The position numbers and the translations under genes were made by a program. From assembly GCA_029251085.1 (NCBI GenBank), contig JAQXDZ010000066.1, positions 1 through 64,000 on the forward strand: a DNA stretch of 64,000 nucleotides, written 5' to 3'. Below, piece by piece: positions 19,447-28,405 of the stretch (position 1 is the first letter of the stretch; each line of letters begins with the position of its first letter). The DNA is from Mariniblastus sp. GTDB lineage: Bacteria > Planctomycetota > Planctomycetia > Pirellulales > Pirellulaceae. The notes beneath the pieces are model-generated. The model made no database searches and had not been told where the DNA came from. It saw only the letters and a program-made list of their open reading frames with translations.

Positions 19447-20562
19447 TCACGAAGAGCGAATCAGCTTAAGCGCTTCGGCAAAATCACGAACCGGATCATC
19501 CGAATAACGCTCTCGAATATGCTTGCCGGCCAAAACACCCATCTCCTGCCATTGGTGACGTTTTTGCCACGCTCGTTCGAGTGCTTCATCCAACAGCTCA
19601 ACCGACGTCCCCATAGCGACAAATCCAGATTCATTGTCATCCATAAGCTCGCGATTGCGACCAATGTCTGTCGTGATTGCGATACGGTTACACAACATCG
19701 CCTCGATCACGACCAACGGGGCACCTTCATAACGAGACGGAAGAAGCAGGGCGTGGTTGTTTTCCCAAATCTCCTCGACGCTGTCGGAAAATCCGTGAAA
19801 CACCAACTGCTCTTCCAATCCATGAAGCTTAATCAATTCGAGCAACTGAAGCTTGTTACCTTGGTCATGCCCGTAAAAAACAACCTTTAACGCTCGCTTT
19901 CGCCATTTCGGCTGTCGCATTACATCGACAATGATGTCCTGCCCTTTGGATTGAAAATGCACGCGTCCAACCAAGGCAATCTGAAATTCCGATTCGGTTT
20001 TAGGCCAAGCCGGATTGGCTTCGTGACTTACGTTAAACGGGTTCGCAATAATTTCAGAGTTGTCTAACTTCAATGCGATATTGTTTTCGAGTTTGAGCTG
20101 ATTCTCCTCAGACACGAAATATACTTTCTTAGCATTTCGATACCATCGCCGATATTCTTCCAGTCGATCGCCGTGGATAAAAAACGAATTGCTCGCACAC
20201 TGAATATTAATTCCGTACGGAATACCGCGTCGAAAACATTCATCGGCAATCGGTATTGCATCAGGATGATAACCAAGCGTAATTAACACGGCATCCGGTT
20301 TTTCTACATCAAGCCAAGATTTCTTTTGAGGATTCGCAGAAAAAACACGATTCAACAATGGTCGAGGTGGAGGATCACGCAACCAAAGTGACGCCCCGTG
20401 GTCTTCTAGATGTTGCAATGTAGGCGCCTTGTAAGGCCACCACTTAAAATTGACAGCAACCTCATGGCCTGACCGCTGGAGTAACCGCGCTGTCCTTTGC
20501 CAAAGAACTTCGCTCCCCCCCCAAGGCATCCCACTCATGCATGAATAAAAACCGAACTTCAC
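19447..20562 (-). CDS. Family 4 (GT-B) glycosyltransferase
   Basis: About 371 residues from GTG 20562, with GGAG six bases upstream; TTG 20565 is also in frame but too close to that site. The N-terminus has a GGSEVLWQRTARLL acceptor-domain loop. The C-terminal donor domain has ALVGRVHFQSKGQDIIVDVM, VFHGFSDSVEEIWENNHALL and the GT4 signature SRYEGAPLVVIEAMLCN with its E-x7-E. Retaining glycosyltransferase, nucleotide-sugar donor unknown. Cytoplasmic, probably building the glycan exported by the ABC transporter of the same cluster. Confidence 0.88.
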   Translation of the reverse strand: MKFGFYSCMSGMPWGGSEVLWQRTARLLQRSGHEVAVNFKWWPYKAPTLQHLEDHGASLWLRDPPPRPLLNRVFSANPQKKSWLDVEKPDAVLITLGYHPDAIPIADECFRRGIPYGINIQCASNSFFIHGDRLEEYRRWYRNAKKVYFVSEENQLKLENNIALKLDNSEIIANPFNVSHEANPAWPKTESEFQIALVGRVHFQSKGQDIIVDVMRQPKWRKRALKVVFYGHDQGNKLQLLELIKLHGLEEQLVFHGFSDSVEEIWENNHALLLPSRYEGAPLVVIEAMLCNRIAITTDIGRNRELMDDNESGFVAMGTSVELLDEALERAWQKRHQWQEMGVLAGKHIRERYSDDPVRDFAEALKLIRSS

Positions 20563-20692
20563 CAAATACTCCAGTAAAAAAACGAGGTACTGTCGGTTTG
20601 ATTAGTCAATCAAGACGACAGAATAAGATCACTAAATCCGTTCGAATTGCTCTCTTTCTTTATTTGATGGGGTGAGCAACCCTCCGTCAACA

Positions 20693-21460
20693 TTAGCCAG
20701 ATTCAATTACTCCAGTAGCATGCGGCGGAATGGCCGGCATCCCTTCCCCCGGAAAGCTATACCCTTCCAGGCGGTAAGTATCGACTGCCAAATCGTATAC
20801 TTTTTTGAGAAGTGGGTAGTCCGCATAAAAACCTTCCCGCAAGCGTTCGGGAATTGGCTCGTCATAGGTCGAGACATTAACGTGAGGCAACGATGCCGAA
20901 GCTTTGCCCAGCACACGACCTAAGTTATCAATAGTGGTTTGCAAGTCTTCAAAAATGCCAATGTAAATAAAACGAGAACGTATTTTCTCTTCGTAGTTTT
21001 CCAACGTGACATCCTGCGGGAGGTGGTCAAACAACCAATAGGGGTAAGAGTTCACGTAACTTTCCACATTGGGAAACTGTTTACTAATATCAACTGCTTC
21101 TCCCCGAAACCAAAAACGCCCCTCGCGACTACGCCCTTTAGCAAAAAAATACATCGAAACCGCTAGATCAAACGGATCGCGAAGGATCGAAAAATATTGA
21201 TCGAGCTCGGGATAAAAATACGGGAGCCCATACCCTCGCCCATGATTAAAATGCCCGTGAATACAGCGAACATTCTCCAACCAATTCCCTTTGGCGTCCC
21301 GAGTCTCGACCCTCGGAAGAATAATATCGCGATGCTCATCCTGATTTAATTTGTGATACTGGTCGCCAAACCAATGCCGCAACAAACGCACGACACTGCT
21401 ACCCGCACACTTTGGGATGTGGGTATAAATCAAAGGTTTGGATGGATCGTATTGACGCAT
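20693..21460 (-). CDS. Sulfotransferase, Golgi-type family 2-like
   Basis: 255 residues, ATG 21460. The PAPS 5'-phosphosulfate loop is YTHIPKCAGSSVVRLL (residues 12-27), the IPKxGG-type loop typical of heparan-sulfate 2-O-sulfotransferase relatives. The 3'-phosphate motif is FSILRDPFDLAVSMYFF near residue 95. Transfers sulfate from PAPS, most likely to a carbohydrate hydroxyl given its place among glycosyltransferases. No signal peptide, so sulfation would occur in the cytoplasm before export. A second, unrelated sulfotransferase lies two genes upstream. Confidence 0.85.
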   Translation of the reverse strand: MRQYDPSKPLIYTHIPKCAGSSVVRLLRHWFGDQYHKLNQDEHRDIILPRVETRDAKGNWLENVRCIHGHFNHGRGYGLPYFYPELDQYFSILRDPFDLAVSMYFFAKGRSREGRFWFRGEAVDISKQFPNVESYVNSYPYWLFDHLPQDVTLENYEEKIRSRFIYIGIFEDLQTTIDNLGRVLGKASASLPHVNVSTYDEPIPERLREGFYADYPLLKKVYDLAVDTYRLEGYSFPGEGMPAIPPHATGVIESG

Positions 21461-21591
21461 GAATTAAACTTCCGGTCTCAAACTAAACTGCCACATCGCC
21501 TCGAACTCCTTGCTCCTGTCGCCTCTATCAAACGGCATTAAGTTTTCACCGTCTCAAAAATAGTTGGCTCACCAATCCGCCAAGCAGCGAA

Positions 21592-23028
21592 TTACCCATC
21601 GTCACTCAGCTCTTTGCCTTCGACCGGTGGTTGCGCTGGTTCGACCCCAAACCGTTTCCTAATCGCAACAACACGATTGTGCATGTCCTCTACTCGCTCA
21701 CGTGACCGATCCAGCGACCGCATCAGTTTCGCTATATACTTATTTTTTTCAGCCAATTCATAGGGCAACTGGTCTAATCGTTTGATCGCGGCAGCCAACT
21801 CAACCTGCAACCGTCGGGCATCGTTGTTTCCAAAAACTTCATGGCCGGGATGAAGCACACCAATCTCGGATTCGCCTCCGACCACGGCAGCTTGCCCAGC
21901 CTCCTCAGACAAAATCCTTGAGGGCAACGTAATAGGAATCCCCTTTTCACGTGCCATGCAGCCAGCCTCGACAAGCGACTGGATCAATTCCAATAGCCGC
22001 GGAGTCGCTGGTGTTTGATTGGCCAATTGATCATGAAGTACAAAATTTTGATACATCATTTTGTGATTCGGTGGCGAGGCTAATTCATTCACAACAGAAT
22101 CGATTTGGTCTGGACTGCTGATGGTCCAGGCAGACGAAATATACTGAGGGCTGTTATGGAAATCCAACCATGCCGTTGGCAACTTGCGCATCACACTTTC
22201 AAGATAAATCGTTGAAGGCGTCGTCAACACCGCATCCACCGAGTCAAGTACCTGGGACAATGGCTCGCGATCCTCGATAGCAAGATCGTCTCCGACACCC
22301 AATTCCGACTCAAGTCCATCACTTAATCGCCAAACAACTTCCACGCGTCGATCCGCTAGGACTGGGTTACGATCACTCCAATCCTTCACAGCTTGAATCG
22401 AACGAAGTACGGTTTCGCGTTGCGACTCATCAAAAGCAGGAGTGCTCGCCGTCGCAACCAGAATCCGAAATCGATCAGAGGACCCTGAATCATTTACCGC
22501 AGTCTGATTCACTTGGTCCAGTCGCGGCAAACCAACCACTTCACACTTCCCAGCGTTACCCCATGATTCAACCACCCTTGCCTGAGCCGCCCCGATGCAG
22601 GCAAGCTTATGCCCGAACACGGGTTGAAACAGTGATCCATCTACCAAATCAGGGTGCTCCCAGGTATTTCGGTATTCGAGAATACCATCGGACAGGATTA
22701 AAATTGGAATTCGGTTTTCGTCCAGAACCTTCCTCAACGCCGTCAATTCTTCCCACCGATAATGCATATGCGTGATCAGAATGCCCGCATCAGCTGGAAC
22801 TGGCCAATCCGGAAGATACTCATCCACGACCACCGCGGGAATCGGCGACTCCGACATCCACGACGTGTAGATAGAACTGGTCTTTGCGAATCGACAAAGA
22901 ATGTAAGCTTTCAAATTCGACACGCCGTTCCCCCTGAAAAGCTCACCGCTGTAACGTGCGAACGTACTTTCGCTCGCTTTTTCACCTGCCACCTGTAACA
23001 GCAAATGAATATTGAATCGACGCTCCAA
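21592..23028 (-). CDS. Unknown protein, GT-B-like with C-terminal coiled coil
   Basis: 478 residues. TTG 23028 starts two bases after the upstream sulfotransferase stop, with no clear ribosome site. I do not recognise the family. Features suggest a GT-B-like fold: ILITHMHYRWEELTALRKVL, CEVVGLPRLDQVN at the inter-domain join, FRILVATAST opening a second Rossmann-like half, and VDAVLTTPSTIYLESVMRKL, which resembles the donor-site region of surface-polysaccharide transferases. Residues about 410-460 are a heptad-rich coiled coil. Position inside a polysaccharide operon supports a role in glycan assembly. The function is inference only. Confidence 0.7.
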   Translation of the reverse strand: MERRFNIHLLLQVAGEKASESTFARYSGELFRGNGVSNLKAYILCRFAKTSSIYTSWMSESPIPAVVVDEYLPDWPVPADAGILITHMHYRWEELTALRKVLDENRIPILILSDGILEYRNTWEHPDLVDGSLFQPVFGHKLACIGAAQARVVESWGNAGKCEVVGLPRLDQVNQTAVNDSGSSDRFRILVATASTPAFDESQRETVLRSIQAVKDWSDRNPVLADRRVEVVWRLSDGLESELGVGDDLAIEDREPLSQVLDSVDAVLTTPSTIYLESVMRKLPTAWLDFHNSPQYISSAWTISSPDQIDSVVNELASPPNHKMMYQNFVLHDQLANQTPATPRLLELIQSLVEAGCMAREKGIPITLPSRILSEEAGQAAVVGGESEIGVLHPGHEVFGNNDARRLQVELAAAIKRLDQLPYELAEKNKYIAKLMRSLDRSRERVEDMHNRVVAIRKRFGVEPAQPPVEGKELSDDG

Positions 23029-23030
23029 TT

Positions 23031-23993
23031 TTAAATCGTGTGATCGACACCCGGTTCTCGAATCATCTCTAACTTGGCGGGTAATGATTTAATCCACTCA
23101 CTATCTGGTTCGTAACCCATTTTCTTAAGTTGCTCCCCGGCAAATGCATCAAACAGTTCGCCATCAATCAAAGTAAAATAATTTCGCCAATCCCCAACAA
23201 TTCCCTTCCTTGCTTTGGCAGTTGGTTCCTCTTGCCCGGGCGGGCGACCCGACATTTTCTCGAACGTCGAACTCTCAACACACTGCTCAATCACTTGTTC
23301 ATTAACTTCAACTCCGATTCCGGCGAAGATGCTTGCCAACGCCTCGGGCATATCGCTCTTCATCTGCTCATAGGTAACTGAAACGTCCGGCGCTATGTCC
23401 GAGAAAACGTCAATCGTTTCACACCAATTTTCAGCCCACTTCTTAATGACCTTGGCGTCAAAAAACCTCTCCAATTTCATTCCGGGAATCGGATTAAAAT
23501 AAAACTCATGCCGATCTGTTCCCTCCGCATCTTTCAGTAGCCAGTCGAAGGTACCGCTGGTCAACACATCTCTTCCGTCACGGACAAGGTGGATAATTTT
23601 GGACTCAGGAAATAATCGTCGAATCTCCTCCACCACCAATCCCGCTGTCCCTGGGTAAGGCGTAATCTTATCAACGATTACGTTTTTTCCTGTCCGACCG
23701 CTGGCAAAATGACACAGAAAATTCACAAATGACTTTTTGAAGTCCTCCACAAAGGAGCCATAGTTTCTGTTCATGAACTGATAAAAATAATGCATGGCAA
23801 AAGCATCAGCATATTTATCAAACGTAATTCTGGGAGATGAGCTACCATCATTATTTTGCCAGACTTCACAAAAATTCCCGAATAGTCTGTGCTCAGTTCC
23901 AAAAACATCAGGATGGCCATTGAGCGCAGTCGTCAGCCACGTTGACCCGCTTCTTGGAGCACTGATGATAAAATGTATTTCTGGTTTATCCAT
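23031..23993 (-). CDS. Sulfotransferase (PAPS-dependent)
   Basis: 320 residues, ATG 23993 overlapping the wzt-like stop by eight bases. The 5'-phosphosulfate loop is FIISAPRSGSTWLTTAL (residues 8-24) and the 3'-phosphate motif is IIHLVRDGRDVLTSGTF near residue 135. This is the PRSGSTWL-type family, different from the IPKCAGSS-type enzyme downstream, so two distinct sulfation steps are likely. Cytoplasmic. Tight coupling to the exporter genes supports action on the exported polysaccharide; sulfation of another metabolite cannot be excluded. Confidence 0.88.
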   Translation of the reverse strand: MDKPEIHFIISAPRSGSTWLTTALNGHPDVFGTEHRLFGNFCEVWQNNDGSSSPRITFDKYADAFAMHYFYQFMNRNYGSFVEDFKKSFVNFLCHFASGRTGKNVIVDKITPYPGTAGLVVEEIRRLFPESKIIHLVRDGRDVLTSGTFDWLLKDAEGTDRHEFYFNPIPGMKLERFFDAKVIKKWAENWCETIDVFSDIAPDVSVTYEQMKSDMPEALASIFAGIGVEVNEQVIEQCVESSTFEKMSGRPPGQEEPTAKARKGIVGDWRNYFTLIDGELFDAFAGEQLKKMGYEPDSEWIKSLPAKLEMIREPGVDHTI

Positions 23994-25242
23994 TGATTTC
24001 CCAGCTGTGTTGGAGCTTGGTTATTCCATTTATACCGTAGCCATCGGCATTCGTTGGAGGTCCGACTATCCGAAAAACTCCACGCAGTGAACTACGATGA
24101 TAGAAGTCGACCTTTTCGCGCCCAAACAATGAAATATTGAAGTGATAGGCGCCAATTAAGAAGGGAATTTCGGGAATTTTTAGTGTAATTACTCGTCCGG
24201 GCGGGTCTACGTCAAAATAAATCCCTTGATATGGCGACGAAACGGAACTTAAAACGCCATGCACAGGGGAGCAAAGAGAAACAATCAGTCGAGCATCTTT
24301 GATTTTTTCCCTCGCATTTATTTGAATTCGCAGCCGAACCGTTTCCCCCGTTTCGAATTCGGCCTGAGGCTCCATCCCTTCATTGCAAACCTCAACGGAG
24401 CCAATTTCTCCGATGCGCCCCGACTCCTCTTTCTTTTTTGCACGCACCCGATCACTCGCTCCGAGCATTTCTTCATAAATCGTGCAACCTGTCTCCAGAT
24501 CGCCGTCATGAACGATCTTCCCCTGACCAAAGACTACCGAACGCGTCGCGACTCGCTGAAGCATTCCAACCGCATGAGTTACCAAAACGATCGAGACTCC
24601 TTGCTTCACGAGCTCATTAAGATGTGTAAAGCACTTCATTCGAAACCCAACATCACCGACTGCCAACACTTCATCCATCAGCAACAATTCAGGACGCAAA
24701 TTAGCTGCGATTGAAAAACCAAGCCGCACACGCATGCCCGAACTATAGGTCTTGATGGGATCATTAATGACGTGACCAAGCTCTGCAAACTCAACAATCT
24801 TCTCCATCAGCCCATCGACTTCTCGTTTTCGAATCCCCAACACTGCCGCGTTGATGTAGATATTTTCACGACCGGAAAGAATTGGGTTAAACCCAGTTCC
24901 CAGTTCAATCAAGGCTCCAATTTTCCCCGTTATTTTAATGGAACCTGAGTCTGGTTTAATTAGTCCGTTTATCATCTTCAGCATGGTGCTTTTACCGGCA
25001 CCGTTAGGGCCAATCATCGCTAAGCATTCGCCACGCCGCACCTGAAAACTTGCGTCACTGATGGCAAAGAATTCTCCCGAGCGAAGATCATGATGACTGC
25101 GGTCACGACCACCACCAATGATCTCACGCCCAACATCTTTGAGACCGTACCACATTGCTCGTTTAAGATTTCGACAATAAATCTTCCAAACATGATCTAC
25201 GTCAAGTATTAGATCACTTGATGACGAACGAGATAAATTCAT
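23986..25242 (-). CDS. Polysaccharide ABC exporter ATP-binding protein, Wzt-like
   Basis: 418 residues. Walker A is GPNGAGKST (78-86), the ABC signature is YSSGMRVRLGFSIAA, Walker B is LLLMDEVLAVGD, and the H-loop is VTHAVGM. The lead-in GRNLKRAMWYGLKD-type region and the family block IELGTGFNPILSGRENIYI are typical of O-antigen/teichoic-acid exporters. After about residue 265 a roughly 150-residue beta-rich domain resembles the Wzt C-terminal carbohydrate-binding domain, which selects capped glycans in known systems. It pairs with the permease gene ten bases upstream. Confidence 0.92.
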   Translation of the reverse strand: MNLSRSSSSDLILDVDHVWKIYCRNLKRAMWYGLKDVGREIIGGGRDRSHHDLRSGEFFAISDASFQVRRGECLAMIGPNGAGKSTMLKMINGLIKPDSGSIKITGKIGALIELGTGFNPILSGRENIYINAAVLGIRKREVDGLMEKIVEFAELGHVINDPIKTYSSGMRVRLGFSIAANLRPELLLMDEVLAVGDVGFRMKCFTHLNELVKQGVSIVLVTHAVGMLQRVATRSVVFGQGKIVHDGDLETGCTIYEEMLGASDRVRAKKKEESGRIGEIGSVEVCNEGMEPQAEFETGETVRLRIQINAREKIKDARLIVSLCSPVHGVLSSVSSPYQGIYFDVDPPGRVITLKIPEIPFLIGAYHFNISLFGREKVDFYHRSSLRGVFRIVGPPTNADGYGINGITKLQHSWEING

Positions 25243-25252
25243 ACCATCTCTC

Positions 25253-26224
25253 CTATGCCGTCATGCGTTCAATTAAAACCGGAATCGAGACACGGTAAAC
25301 CACTAAAGCAATCAGCGAAATTGGGATTGCCGCTGCAGCAAAAGTTAGCCCGATGGCGAGGTGGTCTGTCGTTCCAATTAACAACCAGTCGCGTGCCAGT
25401 AATAACAAAGGACTTGCAGGGTTCACCCAATTTAACAAAGAACCGGGGAAGGTCGTTAACGGCACATAAATAATTGGGGTGATGATCATCCAAAATGGAA
25501 GAACCATAGAAATGAATCGGCCAACATCTTGATAAAGCGAACCAATGGGCATGAGCAATAACCCCAATGATGCGCCGATTAAAACTAATCCCAAAATTGC
25601 AATGGGAGCGTAAAGAACACTCGCATGCACCGGCACCTCGAATATCAGAAAAGCTGAAATCAAGAGCAGCAAACGAATTAACAGATCAAACAAAACTTCA
25701 CCGACACCAACGAGCAACAACGATTCACGGGGAAAATTAAGCTTGCTGATTAAATTACGATTTTTGTTGAACATCGCGAGGGGCATTTGAAAGGCATCGA
25801 TAAATGCTTGCCAAAGAATCATCCCCGTTAAAATATAGACCGTGCCATCGACTTGCGTATCGCCCATCGAAAACACATTCGCCTGTCTCAGGAAAATCCA
25901 AATTGCTGTATTGGCAATCGGTGGAAGAAAGGCCCAAAACAAACCGAGCAGCGTCTGGCGATAGAGTCCCCGAATGTTTCTAAGAAATAACCGCCACGCT
26001 AACTCCCGACCCAGCCAAAAATCGACGAAGATGTCCCGGATCAGCTGAGAGGGATTTTGGATGGAAGATTGCGCTGAATAGGTAGTAACGCTGGGCGAAC
26101 CCTGACCGCTCGCTTCGGTTCCATCAGAACTGACATCCCGGGACGTCTCAGGAGTCCGGCGGGCCACTGCAATTGGTTGCTCACCTTTCCCGCTTGGTTT
26201 CGACTTTTCGAATTCGGTTTCCAT
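25253..26224 (-). CDS. Polysaccharide ABC exporter permease, Wzm-like (ABC-2 type)
   Basis: 323 residues. A polar 65-residue N-terminal leader precedes the ABC-2 permease: RELAWRLFLRNIRGLYRQT (interface region), LGLFWAFLPPIANTAIWIFL, then five further hydrophobic helices. IITPIIYVP and NPASPLLLLARDWLLIG are common to Wzm/TagG permeases. Forms the inner-membrane channel for the glycan with the Wzt-like ATPase. The leader is longer than usual for the family and rich in Ser, Gly and Thr. Six bases separate it from the isomerase gene upstream. Confidence 0.9.
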   Translation of the reverse strand: METEFEKSKPSGKGEQPIAVARRTPETSRDVSSDGTEASGQGSPSVTTYSAQSSIQNPSQLIRDIFVDFWLGRELAWRLFLRNIRGLYRQTLLGLFWAFLPPIANTAIWIFLRQANVFSMGDTQVDGTVYILTGMILWQAFIDAFQMPLAMFNKNRNLISKLNFPRESLLLVGVGEVLFDLLIRLLLLISAFLIFEVPVHASVLYAPIAILGLVLIGASLGLLLMPIGSLYQDVGRFISMVLPFWMIITPIIYVPLTTFPGSLLNWVNPASPLLLLARDWLLIGTTDHLAIGLTFAAAAIPISLIALVVYRVSIPVLIERMTA

Positions 26225-26230
26225 ATCAAC

Positions 26231-27277
26231 TCAAGCTAAACCGACACGAATTAAATCATGCAAGTGAACGACCCCGACAAGTTTGCCGGAATCACAGACA
26301 GGTAAAATTGTAATCTCGTGACTTTCCATGATTCGCAACGCTTCCGCAGCGAGGGCTGTGCGATCAATCGTCCTCGGAGCCTTCGACATACGCTCTGACA
26401 CCGATTCGTTCCAAAAGTTCCCTAGCGAATCGGCAGAACTCGAATCAATTAATCTTCTCAAATCACCATCAGTGACGATCCCCACAATTGCCTCAGATTC
26501 GTCCACGACGAACACGGCTCCTAATCCCTTTTCCGAAATAATCCCAACAGCATCCCGCAGTGTTGCCTCACTGCTGGAAACAATGGGAATCGTAGAATCA
26601 ACATGCATGATGTCGGAAACTTTGATCAGTAATTTCCCGCCCAGATTGCCGGCCGGATGAAAAATAGCAAACTGTTCCTTCGTAAACCCCCGGCGATCCA
26701 TCAATGTAATGGCAAGCGCATCACACATCGCCATCGCAACAATTGTACTACTCGTCGGCGCTAGCGACACTGAATCAGCCTCTGCCTCAACTCCCGTATC
26801 GATGACAACATGGCAACGCTTAGCAAGCGTGCTACGAAGGTTGCCCGTCAATCCAATCATGGGAATCCCAAGTCGCACCATATGCGGTAGTAGGCGGATG
26901 ACCTCGCGAGTTTCACCACTATTGGAGAGAGCAAGAAACACATCATTTTCCGTGACGACTCCAAGATCTCCATGGACCGCTTCGCCAGGATGAAGGAAAA
27001 CCGCAGGGGTACCCGTGCTACAGAACGTCGCTGCCGCCTTCCTTGCAATGCACCCCATCTTGCCCATGCCTGATACGATTACTCGCCCCCGACATTGAAA
27101 CAGGGATTCAACGCCTTCCTCAATGGAAGTATTAACTCGTTCTGCCGTTCGTAAGATTGCAGTCGACTCTTTTTTTAATACTTCAACGACCCGACGGACC
27201 GCGTCTGAATTGGCAACAGAAGACTCTGTTTCTTGGGTTAGCTGTTTGTCTTGGGTTAACTGTTTGTCTTGGGTCAT
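26231..27277 (-). CDS. kpsF: KpsF/GutQ-type sugar-phosphate isomerase (arabinose-5-phosphate isomerase family)
   Basis: 348 residues. An SIS domain (VIVSGMGKMGCIARKAAAT, HPGEAVHGDLGVV, LALSNSGETREV) is followed by two CBS domains (from about 215), the KpsF/KdsD/GutQ architecture. Known members interconvert ribulose-5-phosphate and arabinose-5-phosphate for Kdo synthesis, or act on related sugar phosphates. No other Kdo genes are in the window. ATG 27277 has GGAG seven bases upstream. The N-terminus is built from six-residue repeats (TQDKQL) encoded by an 18-base tandem repeat. First gene of the polysaccharide operon. Confidence 0.9.
   Translation of the reverse strand: MTQDKQLTQDKQLTQETESSVANSDAVRRVVEVLKKESTAILRTAERVNTSIEEGVESLFQCRGRVIVSGMGKMGCIARKAAATFCSTGTPAVFLHPGEAVHGDLGVVTENDVFLALSNSGETREVIRLLPHMVRLGIPMIGLTGNLRSTLAKRCHVVIDTGVEAEADSVSLAPTSSTIVAMAMCDALAITLMDRRGFTKEQFAIFHPAGNLGGKLLIKVSDIMHVDSTIPIVSSSEATLRDAVGIISEKGLGAVFVVDESEAIVGIVTDGDLRRLIDSSSADSLGNFWNESVSERMSKAPRTIDRTALAAEALRIMESHEITILPVCDSGKLVGVVHLHDLIRVGLA
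27233..27277 (-). repeat. 18-base tandem repeat at the 5' end of kpsF
   Basis: Two 18-base units (27233-27250 and 27251-27268) differ at one base, and a half unit (27269-27277) includes the start codon. They encode MTQDKQ-LTQDKQ-LTQETE. Unit number could vary by slippage without shifting the frame. The upstream units also contain TTG-like near-start sequences. Confidence 0.8.
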
Positions 27278-27864
27278 GGGTTCGCTCCGTCCGACATTGT
27301 ATCATCTCGACAACAAGATGACTCACATGCAATTACCGCCTTCGCAAATTACCAATTTTAACACTTTCAGAGCAAACCCTAAGTTGCTGGCTCCTGTCCC
27401 ACCTCAATCTTTCGAACAGAATTACACAATTTTCAGCGGCTTTTGATTCCGCCTGCCTTTCTTAGGGAGCTGCCTTTTGGCACATTTCCAACTCAAAAAA
27501 CGAACAAGTAAAATAAAAAACACGGCCAACGTTTTGTTGTCGACCGTGCTTGAGGTGCACTCCGTGATAACATTTTAGTATTCCCAAAATTTAGGTCAGG
27601 GAATGATGCTCACGATTCTGCACGAAACTATTTTGTATTGCGACGCAACCTTGACCGTAGACTGAGTCTCACAGTTTTTTCGCTGTCGAAAATCAATCAA
27701 TCATTCGATTCCAGCATCAAGCGAACGTCCGCTTGTTATTTGTCGTCACTATTTGGCTTTAAGTTAACGTCGATTTAGCGTTCGTTCAAAGAAATCATTG
27801 CTGGCGTTTTAGAGAAAGCCTGATTGTCCATTCGTGACCTAAGAATGCTGGAGAACCGTTTTAT
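27278..27864. other. Intergenic, 587 bases, upstream of the polysaccharide operon
   Basis: Both flanking genes are on the minus strand. The left part should hold the operon promoter; TACAAT on the minus strand about 20 bases before kpsF is a possible -10 box but has a poor -35. A minus-strand terminator sits at 27511-27548, described separately. A small inverted repeat CAAGCG/CGCTTG lies at 27718-27735. No coding frame of note. Confidence 0.5.
27511..27548 (-). terminator. Rho-independent terminator (minus strand), over 300 bases after the thioesterase gene
   Basis: Read on the minus strand, CACGGTCGAC and GTTGGCCGTG form a 10-bp stem with two G-U pairs around an eight-base loop, followed at once by TTTTTTATTT. 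It separates the thioesterase transcript from the polysaccharide operon. The 316-base distance from the thioesterase stop leaves room for a long 3' UTR or a small RNA. Confidence 0.8.
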
Positions 27865-28332
27865 CTACCAGCGATGAAACGCCAAATGGTCCGATTTAAC
27901 CGCAACGAAAGTTCCACGACACCGAGCCGTTACTTCGCCACTAATTCCAATCGTTCCCTCGACAACGGCCTTTCTGGCCGATGAGTCCACAACCCAGGCT
28001 TCCAGCTGCAACTCAGTTTCCGAGGGAGTGGGTTTTTCAAACGTCACCTCGTATTTTGCCGTGACGCAACACGGTGGAACAGCCAATTGATTGCGCTCCA
28101 TCAGATGCCAAACGGCAGTCCAATTTAAATGGCAATCAAGCAAGGTTCCAATGATGCCGCCATTTACCATCCCTTCAAATGCCAAATGGTACGGTTGAGG
28201 CGTGTAAGTCGCGATGAGTTTATCACCACTGACAAAACTCTTAATTTGGAGGCCCTTTTCGTTTGCGGGGCCGCACCCAAAGCAGATCAGGTTCGGAGCA
28301 AATTGATCCTGTAGACTTTTTGTTTTATCCAT
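27865..28332 (-). CDS. PaaI/4HBT-family hotdog thioesterase
   Basis: 155 residues, ATG 28332. It opens with CFGCGPANEKGLQIKSF, a motif typical of a hotdog-fold subfamily, then the catalytic helix region GMVNGGIIGTLLDCHLNWTA, in which the Asp is the likely catalytic acid, and KYEVTFEKPTPSETELQLEA. Family members hydrolyse acyl-CoA thioesters. No signal peptide is visible. It lies 73 bases downstream of a methyltransferase gene on the same strand; no pathway link is evident. Confidence 0.82.
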   Translation of the reverse strand: MDKTKSLQDQFAPNLICFGCGPANEKGLQIKSFVSGDKLIATYTPQPYHLAFEGMVNGGIIGTLLDCHLNWTAVWHLMERNQLAVPPCCVTAKYEVTFEKPTPSETELQLEAWVVDSSARKAVVEGTIGISGEVTARCRGTFVAVKSDHLAFHRW

Positions 28333-28405
28333 TTAACTTGCCAACCCCGCCAAATCTCTAAAAAAACAAACGCTAACTCAATTGTTAGCCTGTCTGAAAG
28401 AGATA

